A stretch of 64,000 nt of DNA from Xanthomonas maliensis (GTDB taxonomy: Bacteria > Pseudomonadota > Gammaproteobacteria > Xanthomonadales > Xanthomonadaceae), in the NCBI RefSeq assembly GCF_009192945.1, contig NZ_NSET01000025.1, positions 1-64,000 on the forward strand. The letters are read 5' to 3'. A program made the translations under genes and the position numbers. A model generated the notes under the pieces. That model saw nothing but the letters and a program-made list of their open reading frames with translations, was not told where the DNA came from and made no database searches. Of this stretch, positions 21,005-29,361 are shown piece by piece (the stretch's first letter is position 1; each line of letters starts with the position of its first letter).

Positions 21005-22096
21005 ATGAAACCATTACGTCTTGCCGTGGTCGTTGCAGCGATGATGCTGGCCATGAGCAACGTTGCCGTCCAAGCAGAAGCACCCCTGGCCAAACACGTG
21101 CAGATCTTTGCCCATCGTGGTGCCAGCGCCTTGCGTCCCGAGCACACCTTGGCGTCCTATGCCAGGGCCATCGTCGATGGCGCCGATTTCGTCGAACCGG
21201 ACCTGGTGTCGACCAAGGATGGCGTGCTGGTGGCACGGCACGAGAACGAGATCGGCGGCACCACTGACGTGGCCAGCCATCCGGAGTTCGCTTCCCGCAA
21301 GACCCGCAAGACCATCGATGGGCAGGCGATGGAAGGCTGGTTCACCGAAGACTTCACCCTGGCCGAGCTGAAGACGCTGCGGGCGCGCGAACGCCTGCCG
21401 CAGTTGCGCGGCACGCGCTGGGATGGGCAATTCCAGATCGTGACCCTCGATGAGATCATCGACTTCGTCGCCGCCGAGGCAGCGGCGACTGGCCGCACCA
21501 TTGGCCTCGTGCCTGAGATCAAGCACCCGACGTATTTCAAGGGCCTGGGGCTGGCGATGGAAGACAAGGTGCTCGCCACCCTGCAGGCGCACGCCTATAC
21601 GCGCACCGCACCGGTGGTGATCCAGTCCTTCGAGACCGGCAACCTGCGCTATCTGCGCGGCAAGATTGGCCGTGGTGGCAATCTGCGCCTGTTGCAGTTG
21701 CTGGGCGGCGCGCAGGTGCCATTGCCCGATGCCGGGGTGGAGGGGGCGCCGCAGACCTATGGGCAGATGATGACCGCTGCAGGACTCAAGCGCATCGCCG
21801 AGTACGCCGATGCGATCGGCCCGGATACACGCAGCATCATTCCGCTGGACGCGCAGCAACGGCTGGGTCCGCCGACCACCCTGGTGCGCGATGCGCATGC
21901 GGTGGGCTTGCAGGTGCAGCCCTACACCTTTCGACCGGAAAACTCCTTCCTGGCCGCCGACAACCGCAACGGCGGTGCGCCGACCGAACGCAACGAGGTC
22001 GGCGCCCTGGCGGAGCTGCGGACCTACCTGGCCACCGGCATCGATGCCTTCTTCGCCGACGATCCAGGCCTGGCACGGCGCGCCTTATCGCCTTAG
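21005..22096 (+). CDS. glpQ: Periplasmic glycerophosphodiester phosphodiesterase
   Basis: Hydrolyses glycerophosphodiesters to glycerol-3-phosphate and an alcohol. The 363-residue protein has a signal peptide (MKPLRLAVVVAAMMLAMSNV, cleavage after VQA), which points to the periplasmic GlpQ type rather than the cytoplasmic UgpQ type. Catalytic features are FAHRGASALRPEHT near residue 35 (catalytic His and Arg), FVEPDLV with the metal-binding Glu/Asp, a second His in ARHEN, and PEIKHP. An AGGAGAG site precedes the start. It lies 205 bp after the receptor gene and fits a phosphate-scavenging function. Confidence 0.93.
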   Translation: MKPLRLAVVVAAMMLAMSNVAVQAEAPLAKHVQIFAHRGASALRPEHTLASYARAIVDGADFVEPDLVSTKDGVLVARHENEIGGTTDVASHPEFASRKTRKTIDGQAMEGWFTEDFTLAELKTLRARERLPQLRGTRWDGQFQIVTLDEIIDFVAAEAAATGRTIGLVPEIKHPTYFKGLGLAMEDKVLATLQAHAYTRTAPVVIQSFETGNLRYLRGKIGRGGNLRLLQLLGGAQVPLPDAGVEGAPQTYGQMMTAAGLKRIAEYADAIGPDTRSIIPLDAQQRLGPPTTLVRDAHAVGLQVQPYTFRPENSFLAADNRNGGAPTERNEVGALAELRTYLATGIDAFFADDPGLARRALSP

Positions 22097-22105
22097 CCAG
22101 CGCCC

Positions 22106-22173
22106 GTAGGAGCGCACCTGGGCGCGATAGCGCTGTCCCGATAACGCTCCATCGCGCCCAGGTGGGCTCCTAC
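22106..22173. repeat. GTAG-type REP-like inverted repeat between convergent genes
   Basis: Two 23-bp arms, starting GTAGGAGCGCACCTGG (22106-22128) and ending GGTGGGCTCCTAC (22151-22173), are inverted copies with one mismatch. The GTAGGAGC start is the hallmark of the short palindromic repeats abundant in Xanthomonas and Stenotrophomonas. It lies between the convergent glpQ and rhomboid genes, where it probably acts as a bidirectional terminator or mRNA-protecting hairpin. Related 24-bp units occur inside recB. Confidence 0.8.
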
Positions 22174-22202
22174 GTGGGGCAGGGCTATGCGATCGATCAG
22201 TT

Positions 22203-22985
22203 TCAGGCGCTCGGTGGCCGTTCGCGCGGCGGGAAATGCAGCACCACGCTTTGCGAGCCGTCGTCCTGCCGCTGCCACAGGATCGGGACCTGGCGTGGCG
22301 GCGGGGGTTCCAGGCTGTCGTGGTCGCGGTTGGCCAGCTCCCAGGCGGCGTCTTCGTCCTCGTCCTCCCAGCTGTAGCGCGGTCGGGCCTGCAGCGGATC
22401 GCGGCCGCGCCACAGCAGCGCGGCGAGTAAGCCGCCCAGCGCCCCGCCCAGATGCGACTGCCAGGAGACACCGGCTTCGTGCGGCAGGATGGTCAACAGC
22501 ATGCCGCCGTAGAACAGGAAGGCGATCATGCTGGCGGCGATCGCCGGCCGGTCGCGGCGCAGTAGGCCCAGTCCCAGCAGCAGGAACATCAGGCCATGGG
22601 TGACCCCGCTGGCGCCTAGATGACGACTGCCCGGTTCGCCCAGTAGCCAGGCCCCCAACCCCGAGCCCAGCCACAGCAGCGGCAATGCCCGTGCTGTCGC
22701 GCGGGGGTAGACGCTGCCAGCCAGCGTGCCCAGGATCAGCAAGGCGGCGGCATTGGCGCCCAGGTGGGCGAGCGAGCCGTGCAGCAGCGGCGCGGTCAGC
22801 AGACCCCACAGACCATGCGCCTGCATCGGGGCCACCGCCCAGGCGCGCCAGTCGAAGGCGTTCTGGGCGGTGAACACCGCCACCAGCACGACCACGGCGG
22901 CCAGGCTGACGTTGAAGGCGCGCAGGACCCGGGAACGATCCAGGCGATCTTGCGTGGGGGCGTCGGCGGCAGGAGGCGGTGTCAT
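22203..22985 (-). CDS. Rhomboid-family intramembrane serine protease
   Basis: A 260-residue membrane protein with about six helices. The active-site serine lies in GASGVTHGL (GxSG motif) and the catalytic histidine in WQSHLGGALGG, with the accessory HGSLAHLGAN in the second helix. All residues needed for peptidase activity are present. The C-terminal cytoplasmic tail of about 65 residues is acidic then Pro-rich (SWEDEDEDAAWELA). Rhomboids cleave transmembrane segments of other proteins; the substrate is unknown. It is 155 bp downstream of terC on the same strand. Confidence 0.92.
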   Translation of the reverse strand: MTPPPAADAPTQDRLDRSRVLRAFNVSLAAVVVLVAVFTAQNAFDWRAWAVAPMQAHGLWGLLTAPLLHGSLAHLGANAAALLILGTLAGSVYPRATARALPLLWLGSGLGAWLLGEPGSRHLGASGVTHGLMFLLLGLGLLRRDRPAIAASMIAFLFYGGMLLTILPHEAGVSWQSHLGGALGGLLAALLWRGRDPLQARPRYSWEDEDEDAAWELANRDHDSLEPPPPRQVPILWQRQDDGSQSVVLHFPPRERPPSA

Positions 22986-23140
22986 GCCTTCACGGATGGC
23001 GTCGCGCGGGATGTTTACAAGCCTGTCTGGCGTGGGATACGCAGGCCCGACGACGGGATAATCCAGCCGTCATCGCGTGTCGAGCGAGACGATGCCCGGT
23101 GGCTGCTGTGCACGCCAGCGGGCATCGTCACCCCCAGCCC

Positions 23141-24097
23141 TCAGTGCCTGACCGGCTTGGGCGGCAGCAGCAGGCTCAGCACCATGGTGACGATCAGGAT
23201 GACCACGACCGCTGCCAGCGACACCAGCACCGGCACCTTGTACAGATCGATGATCATCATCTTGGTGCCGATGAACACCAGGATCACCGCCAGTCCATAG
23301 GGCAGCAGATGGAAGCGGTCGGCCATTCCGGCCAGCAGGAAGAACATCGCGCGCAGGCCCAGCACCGCGAAGACGTTGGAGGTCAGCACGATGAACGGGT
23401 CGGTGGTGATGGCGAAGATCGCCGGGATGCTGTCCACCGCGAAGATCACGTCGATGACCGCGATCAGGATCAACACCACGAACAGTGGCGTGAACCAGCG
23501 CTTGCCATCCTTGATCACGCTCAGCGCGTTATCGTGATACTGCGGGCTCAGGCGCAGGTGGCGACGCATCCAGCGCAGTACCGGATTGGCTTCCAGATCC
23601 GGCTCCTTGCCGGCGGAGAACCACATCTTGATGCCGGTCAACAGCAGGAAGGCGCCGAACACGTACAGCAGCCAGTGGAACTTGGCCAACAGCATCGAGC
23701 CGGCGAAGATCATGATCGCGCGCAGGACGATCGCCCCCAGCACACCGATGATCAGCACGCGCTGGCGCTGTTCCTCGGGCACGCCGAAGTAGGTCATGAC
23801 CATCAGGAACACGAAGATGTTGTCGACCGCCAGCGATTTCTCGACCAGATAGCCGGTGAGGAACTGCAGCCCGAGCTGGTCGGCCTGCGCATCGCCCACG
23901 CTGCCCTGCAGGTACCACCACAGGCCGGCATTGAAGGCCAGCGCCAGCAGCACCCAGCCGATGCTCCACCAGGTGGCTTCCTTGAAGGTCACCTTGTGTG
24001 CGCCGCCGTGGCGCATCAGCACCAGATCGACCATCAGCGCGACGATCACCACGATCGCGAAGCCGCCCCACAACCACACATTGCCAATGCTTTGCAT
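23141..24097 (-). CDS. TerC/Alx-family integral membrane protein
   Basis: A 318-residue polytopic membrane protein from the ATG at 24097, chosen for the GGGAG site just upstream over an ATG four codons earlier. The family's two acidic membrane motifs are present: LAVDNIFVFLMVMTYF and DVIFAVDSIPAIFAIT. The conserved ending of the second half, NVFAVLGLRAMFFLLAG, is also clear. Alx/MntX-type proteins export manganese and respond to pH; TerC proteins are tied to tellurite resistance and metalation of secreted enzymes. No ter genes are nearby, so the manganese-exporter view is more likely. The 260-bp leader has GC-rich hairpins but no yybP-ykoY riboswitch that I can recognise. Confidence 0.9.
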   Translation of the reverse strand: MQSIGNVWLWGGFAIVVIVALMVDLVLMRHGGAHKVTFKEATWWSIGWVLLALAFNAGLWWYLQGSVGDAQADQLGLQFLTGYLVEKSLAVDNIFVFLMVMTYFGVPEEQRQRVLIIGVLGAIVLRAIMIFAGSMLLAKFHWLLYVFGAFLLLTGIKMWFSAGKEPDLEANPVLRWMRRHLRLSPQYHDNALSVIKDGKRWFTPLFVVLILIAVIDVIFAVDSIPAIFAITTDPFIVLTSNVFAVLGLRAMFFLLAGMADRFHLLPYGLAVILVFIGTKMMIIDLYKVPVLVSLAAVVVILIVTMVLSLLLPPKPVRH

Positions 24098-24164
24098 AAC
24101 GACTCCCAAAGTGAAACGGCCTGGACAGCCGCGTGGGGCTGAGGCCTTGTGACACGGGAATCAT

Positions 24165-24240
24165 TGATTCCGGGTGACGGACCTTCGCCTGCGCGGCGAA
24201 GGTCTCGCTCACAACCGGCCGGGCCGGTTGCCGTTGCACC
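24165..24240 (-). promoter_or_regulatory. Hairpin-rich leader upstream of terC-like gene
   Basis: Two clear stems lie upstream of the TerC-like gene: GACCTTCGCC...GGCGAAGGTC near 24179-24204 and AACCGGCC/GGCCGGTT near 24213-24230. They could form structured 5' leader RNA or a terminator for the other direction. No known metal-sensing motif could be matched by eye. Confidence 0.3.
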
Positions 24241-24359
24241 GGAGCGCTGCGATCGGCAGGCTCGTCATGACGGCGACAACGCTGGGAGCTACTCCCCTTC
24301 TGGTCCCGATTCTGCGGTGCCGGGGCGGCCAGGTCAATGCGGGCAGATACAATAGCCCG

Positions 24360-25526
24360 ATGAATACTCCCGTCCCTGTCGTCCGACTCAAGAATGCGTG
24401 GCGTTCCAGCCACCCGTGGATCTTCCAGAAGCTGGTGGAAAAGCCCGCCGCCAAGCCCAAGCCCGGCACCATCGTCGATGTAGTGGGGGTGGACGGGGAA
24501 TGGGTCGGGCGCGGCTTCTACAACGGCCATTCGCGCATCGCCGTGCGCATTCTGGAGACCGACCGATCGGTGCCGGTGGATGCGGACTGGTTCGCGCGCA
24601 AGATCGCCGCGGCGGTGAGCCTGCGCCGCGACTGGCTCAAGCTCGACGGCGTCTCCGATGCCTGGCGGGTGGTGCACAGCGAAGGCGATGGCCTGTCCGG
24701 CCTGGTGGTGGACCGCTACGGCGAGCTGGTGGTGGTGGAATTCTTCGCCGCCGGCATGTTCCGCCACCGCGAGTGGATCTATGACGCCTTGCGCGCCCAG
24801 TTCCCCGGCTGCCGCTTCCACAGCTTCGCCGACGAACACGTGCAGAAGCAGGAAAGCTTCGACTTCCACGGCAACACCACCACCGAGGCGGCGGTGATCA
24901 CCGAACACGGCATCCGCTTCCGCGCCGATCCGGCTGGCGCGCACAAGACCGGTTTCTTCGCCGACCAGCGCGAGAACCGCCAGTGGTTGAGCACCCAGGT
25001 CGAGGGCAAGACCGTGCTGGACCTGTGCTGCAACACCGGTGGCTTTGCGGTGTACGCGGCCGCCCGCGGTGCGGCCGAGGTGCTGGGCGTGGATATCGAC
25101 GAAGACGTCATCGCCATCGCCAAGGGCAACGCCAAACTCAACAACGTGCGGCCCAAGTTCGTGCAGGCCGACATCTTCCCGTGGCTGCGCGATGCGGCCA
25201 ACCGCGGCGAGCAGTACGACGTGGTAATCCTGGATCCGGCCAAGATGACCCGCGACCGCGACCAGGTGATTCCGGCGCTGAAGAAGTATCTGGACATGAA
25301 CAAGCTGGCCTTGGGCGTGGTCAAGCCCGGCGGCCTGTTCGCCACCTTCTCCTGCACCGGATTGGTCGCCGAGCAGGAGTTCCTGGACATGCTGCGGCGC
25401 GCGTCGTATTTCTCCGGGCGCACCATCCAGATCCTGAAAGTGGCCGGTGCCGGCCCGGATCACCCGTTCATGGCGCATGTGCAGGAATCGCGTTATTTGA
25501 AGGCGGTGTTCTGCCGCGTGATGTAG
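24360..25526 (+). CDS. rlmI: RlmI-like 23S rRNA (cytosine-C5) methyltransferase
   Basis: A class I SAM-dependent RNA methyltransferase of 388 residues. The start at 24360 (MNTPVPVVRLKNAWRSSHPW) begins the N-terminal PUA domain (about 1-75); an EEHD-type central domain follows. The Rossmann domain has the SAM motif VLDLCCNTGGFAVYAAARGA, and DPAKM and the catalytic Cys in FSCTG sit at the expected positions. E. coli RlmI (YccW) modifies C1962 of 23S rRNA. The DPAKM motif differs slightly from the usual DPPxF, so assignment within the RlmI/RlmK group is by overall resemblance. Confidence 0.88.
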   Translation: MNTPVPVVRLKNAWRSSHPWIFQKLVEKPAAKPKPGTIVDVVGVDGEWVGRGFYNGHSRIAVRILETDRSVPVDADWFARKIAAAVSLRRDWLKLDGVSDAWRVVHSEGDGLSGLVVDRYGELVVVEFFAAGMFRHREWIYDALRAQFPGCRFHSFADEHVQKQESFDFHGNTTTEAAVITEHGIRFRADPAGAHKTGFFADQRENRQWLSTQVEGKTVLDLCCNTGGFAVYAAARGAAEVLGVDIDEDVIAIAKGNAKLNNVRPKFVQADIFPWLRDAANRGEQYDVVILDPAKMTRDRDQVIPALKKYLDMNKLALGVVKPGGLFATFSCTGLVAEQEFLDMLRRASYFSGRTIQILKVAGAGPDHPFMAHVQESRYLKAVFCRVM

Positions 25527-25641
25527 CGCGCTTCGCGGCGGAAGACGGTCTGCCGCGTTGCAGGCAGCGTCTTCCGCGCCGCGCCGCGATCGCCGGCACG
25601 CAGCGGGTCAACGCAGTCATCCAACCAGGAGTCGGCAGCCG

Positions 25642-25962
25642 ATGACGTCCAGCGACGAAGACGAACGCAAGGCCCTGCGCCGTTTGCTGCGCGAGATCGA
25701 GCGGCCCAATGCCAGCCTGCTGGCCGGCAATTGGCCGGTGTTTGGCGTGTGGCTGCTGTTCTCCGGCGCCTTCATGTATCTGTTCCAGATTGGCGACGGC
25801 TCGCCGCTGCACCCATTGCTGCTGGCGCTGGGCTCGACCTGCCTGGGCGTGTTCGGTGCGTGGATCGTGTTCCGTTCGGTATGGGCGCGGCAGTGGCCGC
25901 ATGTACGCGAGCATATCGATGTGGACAGCGTGCGCGCGCGTCTGGCAGAGCTGGACGACTGA
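25642..25962 (+). CDS. Small two-helix membrane protein, unknown function
   Basis: A 106-residue protein with a charged N-terminal helix (EDERKALRRLLREIERPNAS), two hydrophobic segments (about 33-47 and 58-78) and a soluble tail ending VRARLAELDD. I do not recognise a characterised family. An AGGAG ribosome site lies about 10 bases upstream of the ATG. It follows the methyltransferase gene by 115 bp on the same strand and may belong to the same transcript. Confidence 0.7.
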   Translation: MTSSDEDERKALRRLLREIERPNASLLAGNWPVFGVWLLFSGAFMYLFQIGDGSPLHPLLLALGSTCLGVFGAWIVFRSVWARQWPHVREHIDVDSVRARLAELDD

Positions 25963-26715
25963 GGGTGCGGCGCGTGTGACGGTCCACGCGCCCTGGGCGT
26001 CGCGATGTGTCCAACCGCGGCGCAATGACGAGCGGCCGGTGGCACCGTCGTTGCCGGCAGTGCGAGGCGTCGCTCGACACCGTTGCGCGTGGTCGCGCGA
26101 ACCGCATTCCCCGCACTGGCATTGTGCGAACCCATGGTCGGAAGACGCTCCACCCTCGGCAGGCGACGCGTCGATGTGCAGAGGTGAGCGATCACCCGCG
26201 TGACCGGACTGACTGCAAGCGCGGTGTCGCCGCGCTCGGCGCTGGCCGCCATGTCCGCCGATCCTCGCGCTGGTCCTGGCCGGTGGCGGCGGCCAGTTCT
26301 TTCAGCGCCACACGCATCGCCTCCGGTGCCGGCGCAGCAATGTCGGCGGCAATGCCGACCTGCCTCGTTCACCACTCAAAACCCATCCTCGCCGCGCGGA
26401 TCGCGGCGGCCCCGACACTCCGGCTCCTTTGCGTCCCTGTGCCCGTTCCACGACCTGACCCCGAGTCGCCGTTACATGAGGGTGCCAATCCTGCACCGCA
26501 CAGCATGGCTGCGGTGGCGTTCTTTTTTCTGCCGGCACATGCCGAGCGTACGTCGGACGGACGTGAGTCACTGCACAGAACGCATGCTGACCCGCAGACA
26601 GGTAGCACCCTGACGCAGATTGCGTAGAAACGCGCCATCTAGACTGCGTCGACCCTCTGTATGGTGGTACCAAGGCCCTGTGCACCGGCTGGCCTACCGA
26701 TTGCTGGAGCGTGCG
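25963..26715. other. 750-bp spacer without a supported gene
   Basis: High-GC spacer between the small membrane protein and the transporter. Frames are open by composition but show no start signals, domain or conserved-looking coding. A stretch on the minus strand around 26260-26390 reads as alpha-helical, Ala-rich peptide for about 30 codons and could be a decayed gene fragment, but this is weak. The MFS gene promoter must lie at its right end. Confidence 0.4.
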
Positions 26716-28026
26716 ATGACCCAAGCCCCCCGGCCCCTGCCGCCCTGCGATGGCATGGATCCGACCTACCGCAAGATCCTGTGGCGGCTGATCCCGTTCC
26801 TGTTCGTCTGCTATCTGTTCAATTACCTGGACCGGGTCAACGTCGGCTTCGCCAAGCTGCAGATGCTGGGCGATCTGGGCATGAGCGAGACCGTGTACGG
26901 GCTGGGCGCGGGGATCTTCTTCATCGGTTACCTCGCGTGTGGGGTGCCCAGTAATCTGATCCTGCAGCGCATTGGCGCCCGGCGCTGGGTGGCGACCATG
27001 ATGGTCAGCTGGGGCCTGCTGTCCACCTGCCTGCTGTTCGTGCGCACCCCGGCCGGTTTCTACACCCTGCGCCTGCTCACCGGTGCGGCCGAGGCGGGCT
27101 TCTTCCCCGGCATCGTGCTGTACCTGACGCGCTGGTTTCCGCGTGACCGGCATGGCCGGGTCATGACCATCTTCATGTCGGCGATCCCGATCTCCGGGGT
27201 GCTGGGAGGGCCGCTGTCGGGCTGGATCCTGGGCTACTTCTCGGCCGGGCAGGGCGGGCTGGCCGGCTGGCAATGGATGTTCCTGCTGCAGGGCCTGCCG
27301 ACCGTGTTGCTGGGCATCGGGGTGTGGTTCCTGCTCAGCGAGGGCGTGCAACAGGCCCGCTGGCTCAACCCGCGGGAAACACAGGCCTTGGCACGCGTGC
27401 TGGCAGAAGACGAAGCAGGCAAGCCGGCCGGCGCGTCCACCTCGCTGGGTGCGGTGCTGCGCAACCCGGCAGTGTGGCTGCTGGGCACGGTGTATTTCTG
27501 CATCCAGAGCGGGGTGTATGCGATCAACTTCTGGCTGCCTTCGATCATCCAGGGCAGCGGCGTCGCCGACCCGATCCGCATCGGTCTGATGAGTGCGATT
27601 CCGTACCTGGCGGCGGCGGTGTTCATGGTGCTGATGGGCCGTTCGGCCGACCGTCGCGGCGAGCGCCGCTGGCATTTGGTGATTCCGTTGCTGATGGGCG
27701 CTGCTGGCCTGTGCATCGCCGCCAGCGTCACCGACAACCTGGGCCTGGCGTTATTCGGCATGACCCTGGCCACGATGGGGGCGGTCAGCGGCCTGCCGCT
27801 GTTCTGGCCGCTGACCAACGGCTTTCTCACCGCTGCCGCGGCGGCCGGTGGGCTGGCGCTGATCAATTCCACCGGCCAGGTGGCCGGCTTCCTCAGCCCG
27901 TATCTGGTGGGCTGGATCAAGGACACCACCCACAGCACCGAGCTGGCGCTGTACGTACTGGCCGGCGCCATGCTGCTGGGCGCCACGCTGGTGCTGCAGG
28001 TGCCGGCGCGTGCGGTGAACCGGTGA
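26716..28026 (+). CDS. MFS transporter of the anion:cation symporter type (sugar-acid permease)
   Basis: A 436-residue, 12-helix major facilitator. The start at 26716 (MTQAPRPLPP) precedes the cytoplasmic entry helix. The motif YLDRVNVGFAKLQM in helix 1 is the signature of the ACS subfamily, which includes GarP/GudP (glucarate, galactarate) and tartrate permeases. LYLTRWFPRDRHGRVM is the typical loop after helix 4. The glycerate kinase gene begins 25 bp downstream, which suggests import of a sugar acid or diacid that is broken down to glycerate. The substrate itself cannot be read from sequence. Confidence 0.88.
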   Translation: MTQAPRPLPPCDGMDPTYRKILWRLIPFLFVCYLFNYLDRVNVGFAKLQMLGDLGMSETVYGLGAGIFFIGYLACGVPSNLILQRIGARRWVATMMVSWGLLSTCLLFVRTPAGFYTLRLLTGAAEAGFFPGIVLYLTRWFPRDRHGRVMTIFMSAIPISGVLGGPLSGWILGYFSAGQGGLAGWQWMFLLQGLPTVLLGIGVWFLLSEGVQQARWLNPRETQALARVLAEDEAGKPAGASTSLGAVLRNPAVWLLGTVYFCIQSGVYAINFWLPSIIQGSGVADPIRIGLMSAIPYLAAAVFMVLMGRSADRRGERRWHLVIPLLMGAAGLCIAASVTDNLGLALFGMTLATMGAVSGLPLFWPLTNGFLTAAAAAGGLALINSTGQVAGFLSPYLVGWIKDTTHSTELALYVLAGAMLLGATLVLQVPARAVNR

Positions 28027-28051
28027 TGCGTCCGTCCCAGCGAGTGTCCGC

Positions 28052-29215
28052 ATGAAGATCGTCATTGCCCCCGATTCGTACAAGGAAAGCCTGTCTGCGC
28101 TGGAGGTGGCGACGCAGATCGAGGCGGGCTTCCGCGACGTATTCCCCGACTGGCACTACTGCAAGGTGCCGGTTGCCGACGGCGGCGAAGGCACCGTCGA
28201 CGCCCTGGTGGCCGCCACCGGCGGGCGGGTGATCGCTTGCACCGTCAGTGGCCCGCTCGGCACCCCGGTGCAGGCGTTCTTCGGCCTGACCGGCGACGGC
28301 CGCACCGCGGTGATCGAAATGGCCGCCGCCAGCGGGCTGGCGCTGCTGCCGCCGGCCGCGCGCGCGCCGCTGCAGACCAGCACCGCAGGCGTGGGGGAGC
28401 TGATCCTGGCCGCGTTGGACGCCGGCGCACGGCACTTCATCATCGGCATTGGCGGTAGCGCCACCAACGACGGCGGCAGCGGCCTGGCGCAGGCCTTGGG
28501 CGCGCGGCTGCTGGATGCGCACGGCCAGGCGATCGGTCCGGGCGGCGGCGCGCTGGCCGCGCTGGCGCGCATCGACACCGAAGGCATGGATCGGCGGCTG
28601 CAGGATTGCCGGTTCGAGGTGGCCTGCGATGTCGACAACCCGCTGATCGGGCCGACCGGTGCCTCGGCGGTGTTCGGCCCGCAGAAAGGCGCCACCACCG
28701 CGATGGTGCAGCAGCTCGATGCCAACTTGCGGCACTACGCCGATCTGCTGGCGCGCGATCTCGGCCAGCATCTGCACGCCTTGCCCGGCGGCGGCGCAGC
28801 CGGCGGCCTGGGCGCCGCGCTGGTGGCCTACCTGGGCGCGCAGTTGCGCCCGGGGGTCGAGTTGGTCGCCCAAGCGGTCGGCCTGGAGGCGCGGGTGGCG
28901 TGCGCGGATCTGGTGATCACCGGCGAGGGCTGCCTGGATGCGCAGAGTTTGCATGGCAAGGCGCCCGTGGGCGTGGCGCGCATCGCGCAGCGGCTCGGCA
29001 AACCGGTGATCGCCATCGCCGGCAGTCTGGGTGCCGGTGCCGATCGCTTGCCGGCGCACGGCATCGCGGCGGTGTTCGCCAGTGTGCAACGTCCCGGCTC
29101 GCTCGAGGACGCGATCGCACAGGCGTCCAGTAACGTCCGGGCCGCCGCGCGCAATGTCGCCGCGGCCCTACACGTGGGGCAGCAGTTGGCCCCGTCGTCG
29201 TCGGCATCCAGCTGA
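28052..29215 (+). CDS. glxK: Glycerate kinase
   Basis: Phosphorylates D-glycerate with ATP. The 387-residue length fits the GarK/GlxK family. Signatures are MKIVIAPDSYKESLSA at the start, VADGGEGTVDAL, the glycine-rich FIIGIGGSATNDGGSG and the conserved DLVITGEGCLDAQS near the end. It is the second gene of a two-gene unit with the sugar-acid transporter. This pairing is the terminal step of glucarate/galactarate or glyoxylate-derived glycerate use. No dehydratase, aldolase or tartronate-semialdehyde reductase gene is in the window, so the complete route cannot be assigned. Confidence 0.94.
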   Translation: MKIVIAPDSYKESLSALEVATQIEAGFRDVFPDWHYCKVPVADGGEGTVDALVAATGGRVIACTVSGPLGTPVQAFFGLTGDGRTAVIEMAAASGLALLPPAARAPLQTSTAGVGELILAALDAGARHFIIGIGGSATNDGGSGLAQALGARLLDAHGQAIGPGGGALAALARIDTEGMDRRLQDCRFEVACDVDNPLIGPTGASAVFGPQKGATTAMVQQLDANLRHYADLLARDLGQHLHALPGGGAAGGLGAALVAYLGAQLRPGVELVAQAVGLEARVACADLVITGEGCLDAQSLHGKAPVGVARIAQRLGKPVIAIAGSLGAGADRLPAHGIAAVFASVQRPGSLEDAIAQASSNVRAAARNVAAALHVGQQLAPSSSASS

Positions 29216-29361
29216 CGGACGCAAGCATGGCGCCGCGCTTGCCGGCATGTGTGCGCTCAGAACGGCGTGCATCCTGGGCGGGGGCGCACGGAACCGCACA
29301 AGAGAATGGGCACTTGCTCGGCTAGACTGGCCTGATCGCCAGGGAACGAGCCACGCTTCCG

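Noticed and set aside
24098-24359. yybP-ykoY manganese riboswitch upstream of the TerC-like gene
   Set aside because: Looked for because such riboswitches precede alx/terC-like genes, but the conserved loop sequences could not be found; only generic GC hairpins are visible.
26007-26627. Open frame in the spacer before the sugar-acid transporter, possibly a diacid regulator
   Set aside because: Composition is random-like, and no helix-turn-helix or CdaR/GntR motif is present on either strand.
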